The translations under genes were made by a program, and so were the position numbers. The notes under the pieces are model-generated. The model was not told where the DNA came from. It searched no databases and saw only the letters and a list, made by a program, of their open reading frames with translations. This document shows positions 40,027 to 49,567 of a stretch of DNA of 64,000 nt, in pieces. Position 1 is the stretch's first letter. Each line of letters opens with the position of its first letter. The DNA is from Nocardioides psychrotolerans (GTDB lineage Bacteria; Actinomycetota; Actinomycetes; Propionibacteriales; Nocardioidaceae): contig NZ_FOQG01000001.1 in assembly GCF_900113685.1 (NCBI RefSeq), positions 310,001-374,000 on the forward strand, read 5' to 3'.

Positions 40027-41016
40027 ATGGCTCATAAGACCCGGTGGGGCATCCTCGCGACCGGCAAGATCGCCCACAGCTTCGCCGTCGACCTGGCGCT
40101 GGTGCCCGACGCCGAGCTGGTGGCCGTCGGCTCGCGGCGGATCGAGGCCGCGCAGGCCTTCGCCGACCAGTACGGCGGCCGCGCGCACGGCTCCTACGAA
40201 GACCTCGTCGCCGACCCGGACGTCGACGTCGTCTATGTCGCGACCCCCCACTCGATGCACCTCGACAACGCCCGCCTCGCCTTCGAGGCCGGCAAGCACG
40301 TGCTGTGCGAGAAGCCGGTCACCCTCAACCTCGCGCAGGCCGAGGAGATGGCGCGCCTGGCGTCCGAGCACGACCGCTTCCTGATGGAGGCGATGTGGAC
40401 CGCCTGCAACCCGGTGATCCGCACCCTCGTCGACGGCATCCGCGCCGGGCGCTTCGGCACCCCACGCCAGGCCTCGGCCGAGCTCGGCTTCGTCGTCGAC
40501 CAGGGCCCCGAGCACCGGCTCATGGACCCGGCGCTCGGCGCGAGCGCGCTGCTCGACATGGGCATCTACCCCCTCACGTTCTGCCACCTGGTGCTGGGCG
40601 AAGCCGAGTCCCTCACGGCCAGCGCGGTGCTGTCGGAGTCCGGCATCGACCTCGACGTCGCAATGACGGGGCGCTACCCCGGGGGCGCGCTGGGCCTGAT
40701 GGCCGCGTCGATGACCTCGTGGTCCGCACGCACCGCCGCGGTCGCGACCGACGAGGGTCGCCTGGAGGTGCCCGCCCAGTTCCACCACCCGACGTACGCC
40801 GTGTGGACGCCGGGCGGCGGCGAGCCCGAGCGCATCGAGGCCGCCGCGCCGGTCATCGGTCAGGGCTACGGCAACGAGATCGCCGAGGTCGATCGGTGCC
40901 TCACCGAGGGGCTGCGCGAGAGCCCGTGGGTGCCGCACGCCCAGACGCTGAGCCTGATGCGCCAGATGGACGACGTACGACGCCAGATCGGCGTGCGCTA
41001 CGCCGTCGACCGGTAG
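40027..41016 (+). CDS. Gfo/Idh/MocA family oxidoreductase
   Basis: 329 aa. Rossmann start (WGILATGKIAHSFAVDLAL), CEKPVTLN (the conserved EKP lysine) and a C-terminal alpha/beta domain with LLDMGIYPLTFCHLV. NAD(P)-dependent dehydrogenase of sugars or similar; substrate unknown. It ends 17 nt before otsA, which has its own promoter. Confidence 0.88.
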   Translation: MAHKTRWGILATGKIAHSFAVDLALVPDAELVAVGSRRIEAAQAFADQYGGRAHGSYEDLVADPDVDVVYVATPHSMHLDNARLAFEAGKHVLCEKPVTLNLAQAEEMARLASEHDRFLMEAMWTACNPVIRTLVDGIRAGRFGTPRQASAELGFVVDQGPEHRLMDPALGASALLDMGIYPLTFCHLVLGEAESLTASAVLSESGIDLDVAMTGRYPGGALGLMAASMTSWSARTAAVATDEGRLEVPAQFHHPTYAVWTPGGGEPERIEAAAPVIGQGYGNEIAEVDRCLTEGLRESPWVPHAQTLSLMRQMDDVRRQIGVRYAVDR

Positions 41017-41021
41017 CCGGT

Positions 41022-41027
41022 TAGGGT
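41022..41027 (+). promoter_or_regulatory. -10 box, leaderless otsA
   Basis: TAGGGT, 6 nt before GTG 41034. Confidence 0.6.
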
Positions 41028-41033
41028 CAGGGC

Positions 41034-42461
41034 GTGTCAGCAGATCTCGTGATCGTCGCCAACCGGCTGCCTGTCGACCGGGTGGAGCTGAGCGACGGAA
41101 CACCGGGCTGGCGCGGCTCTCCTGGTGGTCTGGTGACCGCCATCGAGCCGGTCATGCGGGCCAACGACGGCACCTGGATCGGGTGGCCCGGCGGCACCGA
41201 GACCGACCTCGAGCCCTTCGAGTTCGACGGCATGCACCTGGTGCCGATGACGATGAGCCAGGACGAGGTCGAGACCTTCTACGAGGGCTTCGCCAACGGC
41301 ACCATCTGGCCGCTCTACCACGACCTGGTCGCCAAGCCGGAGTTCCACCGGGAGTGGTGGGACGGCTACGTGGGGGTCAACCAGCGCTTCGCCGAGAAGG
41401 CCGCGAGCATCGCCTCGGAGGGCGCGACGGTGTGGGTCCACGACTATCAGCTGCAGCTGGTCCCGCAGATGCTGCGCGAGCTGCGACCCGACCTGCGCAT
41501 CGGTTTCTACCTGCACATCCCGTTCCCGCCGGCCGAGCTCTTCCAGCAGCTCCCGTGGCGTCGCCAGCTGCTCGAGGGCCTGCTCGGGGCCGACCTCGTC
41601 GGCTTCCAGCTGCCCGGTGGCGCGGCCAACTTCGTGCGGCTCGTGCGGCAGCGGGTGGGCCACAAGACGCACCGCGACCTGGTCTACCTGCCCGACGGCC
41701 GCACCGTGCGTGCCGCGGCGTTCCCGATCTCGATCGACGCCGCCGGCTTCCAGGAGCTGGCCCAGTCCGACGCCGTCGCCGAGCGCGCCAAGGCGATCCG
41801 CGAGGCGCTGGGCAACCCGCGCCGGATCTTCCTCGGCATCGACCGGCTCGACTACACCAAGGGCATCTATGCCCGCCTGCGTGCCTTCAGCGAGCTGCTC
41901 GCCGACGGTCACCTCGACGTCGAGGACGCCGTCTTCGTGCAGGTCGCGGTGCCCTCGCGCGAGCAGGTCGAGCAGTACCGCATCCTGCGCGACGAGATCG
42001 ACCGCCTCGTCGGGCGCATCAACGGCGACCTGGGCCGCATCGGCCGTCCCGCGATCAGCTACCTGCACTCCTCCTACCCGCGCGAGGAGATGGCCGCCCT
42101 CTACCGCGCCGCCGACATCATGGTCGTGACTCCCTACCGCGACGGGATGAACCTGGTCGCCAAGGAGTACGTCGCCTGCCGCTTCGAGGACGACGGCGCG
42201 CTCGTGCTCTCGGAATTCGCCGGTGCGGCCGAAGAGCTGCGCCAGGCATGGCTGGTCAACCCCTACGACATCAACGGCATGAAGTCCTCGATGCTGGACG
42301 CCTACAACGCCGACGAGCGCGAGCTGACCAAGCGCATGCGCGCCATGCGCAAGACGATCAGCCAGCACGACGTCGCCGCCTGGGCCGACAGCTTCATGAC
42401 CGAGCTCTCCCACGTCGACACCGCGCACGGCAAGCCCGTCCGGCCGGCCAAACGGTCCTGA
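41034..42461 (+). CDS. otsA: Trehalose-6-phosphate synthase OtsA
   Basis: 475 aa GT20 enzyme. Visible: [41 protein letters not shown] and [15 protein letters not shown] (nucleotide-sugar and phosphate binding). Makes trehalose-6-phosphate from a nucleoside-diphosphate glucose and glucose-6-phosphate for OtsB. Trehalose is an osmo- and desiccation protectant. GTG start with leaderless -10 box. Confidence 0.97.
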   Translation: MSADLVIVANRLPVDRVELSDGTPGWRGSPGGLVTAIEPVMRANDGTWIGWPGGTETDLEPFEFDGMHLVPMTMSQDEVETFYEGFANGTIWPLYHDLVAKPEFHREWWDGYVGVNQRFAEKAASIASEGATVWVHDYQLQLVPQMLRELRPDLRIGFYLHIPFPPAELFQQLPWRRQLLEGLLGADLVGFQLPGGAANFVRLVRQRVGHKTHRDLVYLPDGRTVRAAAFPISIDAAGFQELAQSDAVAERAKAIREALGNPRRIFLGIDRLDYTKGIYARLRAFSELLADGHLDVEDAVFVQVAVPSREQVEQYRILRDEIDRLVGRINGDLGRIGRPAISYLHSSYPREEMAALYRAADIMVVTPYRDGMNLVAKEYVACRFEDDGALVLSEFAGAAEELRQAWLVNPYDINGMKSSMLDAYNADERELTKRMRAMRKTISQHDVAAWADSFMTELSHVDTAHGKPVRPAKRS

Positions 42462-42581
42462 CGCTGTCGTGTGGCCGGCCACCCGCGGGCGAGGAAGCGA
42501 CCAGGCCTGACATTCCTCGGATGGTGCGGGCGACCTGACCCGTGGCCACGGCAGGTCCTCCTGACCTGAGGACCCGCGCGG

Positions 42582-42587
42582 TACTTT
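42582..42587 (+). promoter_or_regulatory. -10 box, leaderless hydrolase gene
   Basis: TACTTT, 6 nt before ATG 42594. Confidence 0.6.
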
Positions 42588-42593
42588 GCACCC

Positions 42594-43778
42594 ATGGACT
42601 TGATCCCGAAGCCTGATCAGGTCGTCGCCGCCGCCAGCAACGTCGCCCACCGGGTGTTCTACGGCGGACTGGCCGACCTCCGCCCGATGCCCCGCACGCT
42701 CATCGACGACGGCACCCTGCGCGAGGTCTACCACTACCGCCCGGCCGCCAAGGTCGTCGAGCAGGGCGACCCGGTCCTCCTCGTGACCCCGCTGGCGGCG
42801 CCTGCAATCTGCTACGACCTGCGTCGCGGCTGCTCGCTGGTGGAGCACTTCGTGCACGGTGGCCGCCCGACCTATCTCGTGGAGTACGGCGAGGTCTCCT
42901 TCCGCGACCGCAACCTCGGCATGGAGCACTGGATCGACGAAGTCATCCCGACCGCGATCCGCGAGGTGTCCGCCCACGCCGGCGGCCGCCCCGTCCACGT
43001 CGTCGGCTGGAGCCTGGGCGGGATCTTCTCGCTGCTCACCGCCGCCGACTCCCCCGACCTGCCGATCGCCTCGATCAGCGTCGTCGGCTCGCCCTTCGAC
43101 GTGAGCCTGGTGCCGCTGGTCGCCCCGATCCGGCCGCTGCTCAACCTAACCGAGGGCCGCGGCATGATCACCCGCGCCTACCAGGTGATGGGCGGAGCCC
43201 CGAAACCGCTGGTCAAGTGGGCCTTCCAGCTCTCGTCCTTCCAGAAGCTGGTCACCAAGCCGATCGCGGTGGCGACCCACCTCGACGACACCGAGTGGCT
43301 CGCCCAGATCGAGGCGGTCGACCGCTTCACCGCCAACATGATCGCCTACCCCGGCCGCACGTTCGGGCAGCTCTACCACCGCTTCCTCAAGGCCAACGCC
43401 CTCAAGGACGGCTCGATGGAGCTCGACGACCGCACCATCTCGGTCGCCGACATCACCGCCCCTGTGCTCGTCTTCGGCGGTGCCACCGACGGCATCGCCC
43501 CGGTCTCCGCGGTCAAGGCCGTGGTGCCGTTGCTGACCGGGTCGCACGAGGTGCGCTTCGAGATCGTCCCCGGCGGCCACCTCGGCATGCTGACCGGCCG
43601 CGGCGCCCGCACCACCACCTGGCGGGCGCTCGACGAGTGGATCGACCAGTGGTCGACCGACGACACCCCGGGAGACGACGGGGACGGCGCGTCGGAGGAG
43701 GCACTGCCCGAGCCGTCGATCGGCACCAGCCGCACCCGCAAGCACGGCTCGGCCGCCTCGCGGGCGCTGTCGACCTAG
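42594..43778 (+). CDS. PhaC-like alpha/beta hydrolase
   Basis: 394 aa. The fold and flanks resemble poly(3-hydroxyalkanoate) synthases (PVLLVTPLAAPAICYDLRRG, LVEYGEVSFRDRNLGMEHW). But the nucleophile elbow is G-W-S-L-G-G, with Ser, not the Cys of true PhaC. It is therefore probably a hydrolase or acyltransferase, not a polymer synthase. Asp and His of the triad fall in GATDGIAPVS and VPGGHLGML. The last ~50 residues are acidic and disordered. Confidence 0.8.
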   Translation: MDLIPKPDQVVAAASNVAHRVFYGGLADLRPMPRTLIDDGTLREVYHYRPAAKVVEQGDPVLLVTPLAAPAICYDLRRGCSLVEHFVHGGRPTYLVEYGEVSFRDRNLGMEHWIDEVIPTAIREVSAHAGGRPVHVVGWSLGGIFSLLTAADSPDLPIASISVVGSPFDVSLVPLVAPIRPLLNLTEGRGMITRAYQVMGGAPKPLVKWAFQLSSFQKLVTKPIAVATHLDDTEWLAQIEAVDRFTANMIAYPGRTFGQLYHRFLKANALKDGSMELDDRTISVADITAPVLVFGGATDGIAPVSAVKAVVPLLTGSHEVRFEIVPGGHLGMLTGRGARTTTWRALDEWIDQWSTDDTPGDDGDGASEEALPEPSIGTSRTRKHGSAASRALST

Positions 43779-43854
43779 GGGTTTCCCGCTACCGGACCGG
43801 GTCCGGGCTGCGCCACGGTGGAGGCGCTCCCCCTCCCCCGACGGAAGGCTCCCC

Positions 43855-44604
43855 ATGTCTCGGCCGATGTCGCGCACGCGCGCGTGCGTCACCGCCGCGC
43901 TGGTCACCCTGACCAGCCTCGTCGCCCTCACCGGCACGACCGCCCCCGCCTACGCCGACGAGTGCTACTCGTGGGGCCGCACGCTGAGCTCCGGCACGTC
44001 GGGACCGGATGTCGCCGAGCTCCAGGTGCGGGTCGCCGGCTGGGCCGGCTACGGCGTCAACATGGCGATCGACGGCAACTACGGCGCCCAGACGGTCGGC
44101 GCCGTGCGTGGCTTCCAGACCGCCTATGGTCTGGGCTCGGACGGCGTGGCCGGCCCTGCGACGTACGCGAAGATCTATGAGCTTCAGGACGCCGACTGCA
44201 CCCCGGCGCACTTCTCCTACGCGGAGGTCGACGGCGGGTGCGGCGCCGGCGGCTACGGCGGCGGCTCGGTCGGCGAGGCCACGGTGAAGTCCAACCTGCT
44301 GCGCGCGATGTGGCGTGCGGAGGCGCTGCGCCAGCGGCTCGGCAACCAGCCGCTCACGGTCACGTCGGGCTTCCGCTCACAGGCGTGCGACCAGCAGGTC
44401 GGCGGCAGCGGCACCGGCCAGCACACCTACGGCACCGCGATCGACCTGGTCAGCTCCGCGGTGAGCTTGTGCACCATCGCCGGTGGCGCGCGTTACGCCG
44501 GCTTCGGCGGCATCTTCGGCCCCGGCTACCCCGGCCACGACGACCACGTGCACGTCGACGTACGCAGCGGGCAGACCTGGAGCGCACCCAGCTGCGGGAT
44601 CTGA
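43855..44604 (+). CDS. Secreted peptidoglycan-binding M15-like carboxypeptidase
   Basis: 249 aa. Signal peptide with likely cleavage after APAYA (about residue 33), a peptidoglycan-binding domain 1 module (about 45-110, VAELQVRVAGWAGYGV) and an M15 peptidase domain with zinc ligands in GQHTYGTAIDLV and DDHVHVDV. Probably cleaves D-Ala-containing stem peptides in the wall. No close operon partner. Confidence 0.87.
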   Translation: MSRPMSRTRACVTAALVTLTSLVALTGTTAPAYADECYSWGRTLSSGTSGPDVAELQVRVAGWAGYGVNMAIDGNYGAQTVGAVRGFQTAYGLGSDGVAGPATYAKIYELQDADCTPAHFSYAEVDGGCGAGGYGGGSVGEATVKSNLLRAMWRAEALRQRLGNQPLTVTSGFRSQACDQQVGGSGTGQHTYGTAIDLVSSAVSLCTIAGGARYAGFGGIFGPGYPGHDDHVHVDVRSGQTWSAPSCGI

Positions 44605-44628
44605 GGCACCCGCAGGTCGCCGGTCACC

Positions 44629-44634
44629 TACCCT
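44629..44634 (+). promoter_or_regulatory. -10 box, leaderless MFS gene
   Basis: TACCCT, 6 nt before ATG 44641. Confidence 0.55.
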
Positions 44635-44640
44635 GCGTCC

Positions 44641-45978
44641 ATGCCCCGTCAGGTAACCACAGCCCAGCTGCCACGGAGCGTGCGCATCGGCTACGGCTCG
44701 GGCTCGGTGGCGACCGGCGCCTTCGGGACCGTGCCGGGGCTGATGCTGCTGCCCTACCTGACCGACAGCCTCGGCATCGCGGCGATCGTGGCGGGGTTCA
44801 TCGTGTTCCTGCCGAAGGCGTGGGACGTGGTCCTCAACCCGATCGCCGGACGCATCAGCGACCGGACGATCGACCCGCGCGGGCCGCGGCGGCCGTGGCT
44901 GCTGCGGGCCGGGCTGACGCTGTCGGTGTCCTTCGCGCTGATCTTCGCCGCCCCCGAGATGGGCTCGCGGGTCGCGGAGGCGGCGTGGGTGGTGGTCGCG
45001 TTCCTCGCCTGCGCGACGGCCTATGCGTTCTTCCAGGTGCCCTACGTCGCGATGCCCGCCGAGATGACCTCGTCCTACGACGAGCGCACGCGGCTGATGA
45101 CCTGGCGGGTGGCGATCCTCGCCTTCACGATCATGCTCGCCGGCGCCACCGCACCGGTGATCCGAGACGCGGTCGGCGGCCGCGCCGGCTACCGCGTGAT
45201 GGGCGTCGTGATGGCGCTGATCATCGCTGTCGGGGTGGTCAGTGCCTACGTCGGAACCCGTCGCGTCCCGGTCGGCACGGTCGAGGCGGGACCGGGCTCG
45301 CTGCGCGACCAGCTGCGGATCGTCGCGACCGCGCGGGACTTCCGCCACCTCCTGACGACCTTCGTCCTCCAGGCGCTGGCGACCGGCTGCATGCTCGCCG
45401 GCGTCGCCTACCTCGCCGAGGACGTGCTCGACAGCACGGGCGCAGCCACCGTGCTCTTCGTCTGCTTCGTCGGCCCCGCACTGCTCCTGACGCCGGTCTG
45501 GTCAGCGGTCGGCGGTCACGTCGGCAAGAAGGCCGGCTACGTCGCCTCCTCGCTGATCCTCGCGGCCGGAGCCGCACTGTCGGTGCTGGCGCAGGTCGCC
45601 CCGGTCTGGGTCGTCTTCGCCGCGGTCGCCCTGGTGGGCGTGGGGTACGCCGGCTGCCAGGTCTTCCCGATGGCGATGCTGCCCGACGCGGCCGCTGTCG
45701 ACGCGCGGCGCACCGGCTCCAACCGGGCCGGCGTCTACACCGGTGTGTGGACCGCGGGCGAGACCCTCGGCCTCGCGCTCGGCCCGGGTGTCTTCGCCCT
45801 GGTGCTGGCCATCGGCGGCTACCGCTCCAGCACGTCCGGCGAAGCCGACGTCGCCCAGCCCGACTCCGCGCTCACCGCGATCGTGCTCGGATTCTCCCTG
45901 CTCCCCGCAGCCTTGACCCTGCTCAGCCTCTGGTGGCTGAGCCGCTACTCCCTCGACGCCACGGAGGTCGACGCATGA
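44641..45978 (+). CDS. MFS transporter, MFS_2/GPH-like
   Basis: 445 aa with about 12 membrane helices. FLPKAWDVVLNPIAGRISDR and GPRRPWLL match the GPH/MFS_2 loop between helices 2 and 3. The family moves sugars, but also lysophospholipids in some members. Its stop overlaps the start of a sphingosine-phosphate-lyase-like gene (ATGA), so substrate uptake and breakdown are probably linked. Confidence 0.85.
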   Translation: MPRQVTTAQLPRSVRIGYGSGSVATGAFGTVPGLMLLPYLTDSLGIAAIVAGFIVFLPKAWDVVLNPIAGRISDRTIDPRGPRRPWLLRAGLTLSVSFALIFAAPEMGSRVAEAAWVVVAFLACATAYAFFQVPYVAMPAEMTSSYDERTRLMTWRVAILAFTIMLAGATAPVIRDAVGGRAGYRVMGVVMALIIAVGVVSAYVGTRRVPVGTVEAGPGSLRDQLRIVATARDFRHLLTTFVLQALATGCMLAGVAYLAEDVLDSTGAATVLFVCFVGPALLLTPVWSAVGGHVGKKAGYVASSLILAAGAALSVLAQVAPVWVVFAAVALVGVGYAGCQVFPMAMLPDAAAVDARRTGSNRAGVYTGVWTAGETLGLALGPGVFALVLAIGGYRSSTSGEADVAQPDSALTAIVLGFSLLPAALTLLSLWWLSRYSLDATEVDA

Positions 45979-47396
45979 CGGACGTGCTCGCACGACTCGC
46001 AGCGATGCAGGCCGGCGACCTGCCGGCCCACGGCGGTCGCACCCTCGCCTACGTCTACGACTCCGGACTGGCCGAGGTCGACCGGGTCGGCCGCGAGGCC
46101 GTGGCCGCCTACGCAGGGTCCAACGGGCTGGACCCGACCGCGTTCCCCAGCCTGCTCCAGATGGAGAACGACCTCGTCGGCTTCGCGGCCCGGCTGCTCG
46201 AGGCGCCCGACACGGTCGTCGGGTCGGTCACCAGCGGCGGGACCGAGTCGGTGCTGCTCGCGGTGCAGACCGCCCGCGACGCCCACCCCGAGGTCACGGC
46301 CCCGACCATGGTCATCGCCAGCTCGGCACACTCGGCGTTCCGCAAGGCCGCGCACTACTTCGGGGTGCGGGCCGTCGAGGTGCCGTGCGGCGCTGACCTG
46401 CGCGCCGACGCCACGGCGATGGCGGCCGCCATCGACGACAGCACGGTGCTCGTGGTGGCCAGCGCGCCGTCGTACGCGCACGGGGTCGTGGACCCCGTCA
46501 CCGAGATCGCCGCGGCGGCGGCGGCCGCCGGTGTGCGCTGCCACGTCGACGCCTGCATCGGCGGCTGGGTGCTGCCCTATGCGACGCGGATCGGGCGCCG
46601 CGTCGCGCCGTGGACGTTCGCGGTCGACGGGGTCACGTCGATCTCGCTCGACCTGCACAAGTACGGCTACGCCCCCAAGGGCACCTCGCTGCTGCTGCAC
46701 CGCACCCCCGCGCTGCGGCGCCCGCAGTTCTTCGCCAGCGCCGACTGGCCGGGCTACACGATGCTCAACTCCACGATGCAGTCGACGCGCTCCGGCGGTC
46801 CGACGGCCGGTGCGTGGGCGGTCGTGCAGTCGATCGGCGACGCGGGCTACGAGAAGCTCGCGCGCGAAGTCTTCGAGGCCACCGACCGGATCGTCTCGGG
46901 GATCGCCGAGGTCCCGGGCCTGCGGGTCCTCACCCGGCCGGACTCGACCCTGGTCACGATCGTCACCGACACCTCGTGCGACCCCTTCACGGTGTGCGAC
47001 GAGATGGCCGAGCGCGGCTGGTACGTCCAGCCCCAGCTGACCTACGGCGACCTCCCCGCCAACATCCACCTCTCGATCAGCGCCGCCACGCTGGCCCACG
47101 TCGACGACTTCCTCGCCGCGATCGCCGCCTCCGTCGAGGTCGCCGTGGCGAGCGGTCCGGTGCAGCTCGACCCCGGGGTCGCGGCGTACGTCGCCGGGCT
47201 GGACCCGGTCTCTCTCAGCGAGGAGGACTTCGACGGACTGCTCGCCGCCGCCGGGCTCCTCGGTGGGGGCGACCTGGCCCTCCCGACCCGCATGGCCGAC
47301 ATCAACGCGCTCCTCGACGTGGCGTCCCCCGCGCTGCGCGAGGCCGTGCTGCTCGCCTTCCTCGACCGGCTCTCCCGACCGTCCACGAACTTCTAG
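45975..47396 (+). CDS. PLP-dependent decarboxylase/aldolase, sphingosine-1-phosphate lyase-like
   Basis: 473 aa group II decarboxylase-type enzyme. SVTSGGTESVLLAV (phosphate binding), HVDACIGGWVLP (Asp) and SLDLHKYGYAPKGTS with the PLP lysine. The sequence is closer to sphingosine-phosphate lyases than to Glu/aromatic decarboxylases. About 90 C-terminal residues extend beyond the catalytic core. Could cleave a phosphorylated amino alcohol; substrate not shown by sequence. Confidence 0.8.
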   Translation: MTDVLARLAAMQAGDLPAHGGRTLAYVYDSGLAEVDRVGREAVAAYAGSNGLDPTAFPSLLQMENDLVGFAARLLEAPDTVVGSVTSGGTESVLLAVQTARDAHPEVTAPTMVIASSAHSAFRKAAHYFGVRAVEVPCGADLRADATAMAAAIDDSTVLVVASAPSYAHGVVDPVTEIAAAAAAAGVRCHVDACIGGWVLPYATRIGRRVAPWTFAVDGVTSISLDLHKYGYAPKGTSLLLHRTPALRRPQFFASADWPGYTMLNSTMQSTRSGGPTAGAWAVVQSIGDAGYEKLAREVFEATDRIVSGIAEVPGLRVLTRPDSTLVTIVTDTSCDPFTVCDEMAERGWYVQPQLTYGDLPANIHLSISAATLAHVDDFLAAIAASVEVAVASGPVQLDPGVAAYVAGLDPVSLSEEDFDGLLAAAGLLGGGDLALPTRMADINALLDVASPALREAVLLAFLDRLSRPSTNF

Positions 47397-47582
47397 GCCG
47401 GTGCCGGCATCAGAGGTGCCGGCGGTGACTACGGGTGCAGCGCGAGGAGCGTCTACGAGGACCCGGGCACGCCGTACGTCGTGGGGTCGGCGGGTGCGCT
47501 GCCGATGCGCGACACGGTGCGCGTCACGCCCGGTCAGGAGTCCGTCGTCGACTTCCCGGTGCCGTTCGCTGCCGTCAGCTGA
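47397..47582 (+). pseudogene. C-terminal remnant of an unidentified protein
   Basis: The frame from just after the decarboxylase stop to TGA at about 47580 reads as a protein end (DYGCSARSVYEDPGTPYVVG, then RDTVRVTPGQESVVDFPVPF, AAVS) but has no start codon or ribosome site. The VTPGQ-x-x-VDFPV pattern is typical of Ig-like or carboxypeptidase-regulatory beta domains of secreted proteins. Confidence 0.4.
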
Positions 47583-47644
47583 GAGCAGAGGCACGAGCGC
47601 ATGCGCTGGTCGCGGGCCGGCGACCGGAGCGGGCCCGGCGGAGC

Positions 47645-47926
47645 TCAGCCGACCAGGTCGGCGTACTCCGGGTGCTTCTCGACGTAGCCCTTCACGAACG
47701 AGCAGGTGGGGATCACGCGGAGGCCGTGCGAGCGGGCGTCGTCGAGGGCGTGGCGGACGAGCTTGCCGCCGATGCCCTGCCCCTCGAAGTCGTCGCCGAC
47801 GACGGTGTGGGTGAGCTTGATGGTGCCCTCCGTGAGCTCGTAGTCGGCGAAACCGGCCTCGGCCCCGTCGGAGGTGATCTCGAAGCGGAGTCGCTCGGTG
47901 TTGTCGGTGACCTCGATGTCGCTCAT
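47645..47926 (-). CDS. YjdJ-type GNAT N-acetyltransferase
   Basis: 93 aa. Short GNAT: acetyl-CoA loop EGQGIGGKLVRHAL and C-terminal VIPTCSFVKGYVEKHPEYADLV, the signature of the small Acetyltransf_CG group. Substrate unknown. ATG lies 6 nt after TACCGT, predicting a leaderless mRNA. Confidence 0.88.
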   Translation of the reverse strand: MSDIEVTDNTERLRFEITSDGAEAGFADYELTEGTIKLTHTVVGDDFEGQGIGGKLVRHALDDARSHGLRVIPTCSFVKGYVEKHPEYADLVG

Positions 47927-47932
47927 GTCGCC

Positions 47933-47938
47933 ACGGTA
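47933..47938 (-). promoter_or_regulatory. -10 box, leaderless GNAT gene
   Basis: TACCGT on the minus strand, 6 nt before ATG 47926. Confidence 0.55.
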
Positions 47939-47945
47939 CCCACGC

Positions 47946-48860
47946 TCACCGTGCCGCGAACGCCTGCACCGACGCCAGGGTGTAGCTGCCGGCGTCGGTG
48001 CCGAGGCCCTGCGCCACCTGCGCAGCGGTGGCGCAGCCGAGCTCGGCGGCACCGCGGTGGTCGAGGCCGAGGGAGAGCCCGCGTAGGAAGCCGGCCGAGA
48101 ACGCGTCGCCGCAGCCGGTGGTGTCCACGACCTCGATCTCGTAGGCCGGCACCTCGAGCACGTCGTCCGCCGTCACGACGAGTGCACCCTTGGCGCCCTG
48201 GGTCACGGCCACGCAGCCGGCACCGGCCGCCACGAGCGCCCGGGCACCCTCGGCGAGCGTTGCGGCACCGGTGAAGCCCAGCACCTGCTCGTCGTTGGGC
48301 AGCAGAAAATCGGTGTGCGGCAACGCGTCGGCGATCCACGCCAGCATGTCGGGGTCGCCGGGGGCGAGGACGTCGAGCGAGGTCGTGGCGCCGATCGAGC
48401 GGGCGTGGGCGAGCAGCTGCCCAGCGGCCTCGCCCCCCAGGAACTCCGGGCCGCCGAGGTGCAGGTGGGTGATCCCCTCCAGGGCGGCCAGGTCGAGGTC
48501 GGCCAGCGTGAAGGCGCCGTTGGCACCGATGCAGTGCCACGCCGGCCGGTCGCCGTTGGGTCGCACCGGGATCACCGAGGCCGAGGTCTGGAGCTCGGCC
48601 TTGCGCACCAATCCTGCCGTGGACACGCCTTCGCGCGCCAGCAGGGCGAGCAGGGTGTCGGCGATCGGGTCGGTGCCGACAGCTCCGAAGCTCGTGACCT
48701 CGGCACCCAGCCGGGAGAGGACCACGGCGGTGCCGCCCGCCGTACCGGCCGGGGAGAACCGGATCGTCTCCACCAGCTGGCCGTCGGAGGCGTCGGGGAT
48801 CGACTCGATGCCGATGACGTGGGTGTCGAGGACGTGGACGCCGACGGTGGCGATCAACAT
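47946..48860 (-). CDS. PfkB-family carbohydrate kinase
   Basis: 304 aa ribokinase-type fold: GTAGGTAVVLSRLGA near the N-terminus, VTQGAKGALVV, and the catalytic DTTGCGDAFSAGFLRGL with its Asp base and anion hole. Coupled to the upstream class II aldolase by a 7-nt overlap. The two enzymes could phosphorylate and split a deoxy or rare sugar (inference). Last gene of the TetR-aldolase-kinase operon. Confidence 0.88.
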   Translation of the reverse strand: MLIATVGVHVLDTHVIGIESIPDASDGQLVETIRFSPAGTAGGTAVVLSRLGAEVTSFGAVGTDPIADTLLALLAREGVSTAGLVRKAELQTSASVIPVRPNGDRPAWHCIGANGAFTLADLDLAALEGITHLHLGGPEFLGGEAAGQLLAHARSIGATTSLDVLAPGDPDMLAWIADALPHTDFLLPNDEQVLGFTGAATLAEGARALVAAGAGCVAVTQGAKGALVVTADDVLEVPAYEIEVVDTTGCGDAFSAGFLRGLSLGLDHRGAAELGCATAAQVAQGLGTDAGSYTLASVQAFAAR

Positions 48861-49567
48861 GTGGGCTCTCCTGCTGGGGTCTCGGGTTGGTCGACAACGG
48901 GCTGGGTGCTGCCGTAGCCGCGGCTGATCGCGGCGGTGATGACGTCGTGCTGCTCGGCGTCGGTGAGGACGCGCGGGGTGCCGAGGGCGCTGGCGCGGTG
49001 GTGCAGGGTCGCGAGCCACTCCAGCAGCAGGGCGTGCTCCACGGCGGCCGCCAGCGAGGCACCGACCGCGACCGAGCCGTGGTTGGCCATCAGCGCGGCC
49101 TGGCGCCCGGCGAGGGCGTCACGCACGTGGGCGGCGAGCTCGGCGCTGCCGAAGGTCGCGTAGGGCGCGACGCGCACGGCGCCGCCCAACGCCAGCTGCT
49201 GGTAGTGCAGGACCGGCAGCTCGTCGAGGACGCAGGCGATCGCGGTGCTGTACGGCGCGTGGGTGTGGACGACCGCCGCGAGCGCCGGGTCTGCTGCGTA
49301 GAGGCCGAGGTGCAGGTCGAGCTCTGAGGTGGGCCTCAGCCCGCCCTCCAGCACCTCGCCGCCCAGCGACACGACCGTGACGTCGTCGGGCGTGCACCCG
49401 CCGAGGACGACCCCGGTCGCGGTGACGGCCACCTGGTCGCCGTCGCGGACGCTGACGTTGCCCGCCGTGCCGACGAGGAGCCCGGCCTCGGCCAGTCGAC
49501 GGGCTGCGGCCGCGACCTGCTCGCGCACCTCCCCGCTCACGCGCTCACGCGCCCTCGCCGGGCTCAC
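48854..49567 (-). CDS. Class II aldolase/adducin family protein
   Basis: 237 aa. L-fuculose-phosphate-aldolase-like: GTAGNVSVRDGD, PTSELDLHLGLY and zinc ligands in VVHTHAPYSTAIA and MANHGSVAVG. Cleaves a phosphorylated ketose or similar. The start is taken as GTG 49567 (GTGA overlap with tetR). GTG 49540 is an alternative, because the first nine codons are encoded by a 19-bp tandem repeat. Confidence 0.85.
   Translation of the reverse strand: MSPARARERVSGEVREQVAAAARRLAEAGLLVGTAGNVSVRDGDQVAVTATGVVLGGCTPDDVTVVSLGGEVLEGGLRPTSELDLHLGLYAADPALAAVVHTHAPYSTAIACVLDELPVLHYQQLALGGAVRVAPYATFGSAELAAHVRDALAGRQAALMANHGSVAVGASLAAAVEHALLLEWLATLHHRASALGTPRVLTDAEQHDVITAAISRGYGSTQPVVDQPETPAGEPTC

Noticed and set aside
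42594..43778. Polyhydroxyalkanoate synthase PhaC
   Set aside because: The nucleophile position is Ser in G-W-S-L-G-G, not the required Cys, and no other PHA genes are near.
44238..45970. A long plus-strand frame across the M15 peptidase and MFS genes
   Set aside because: Out of frame with two well-supported genes; Arg-rich shadow that only becomes real as the decarboxylase from 45975.
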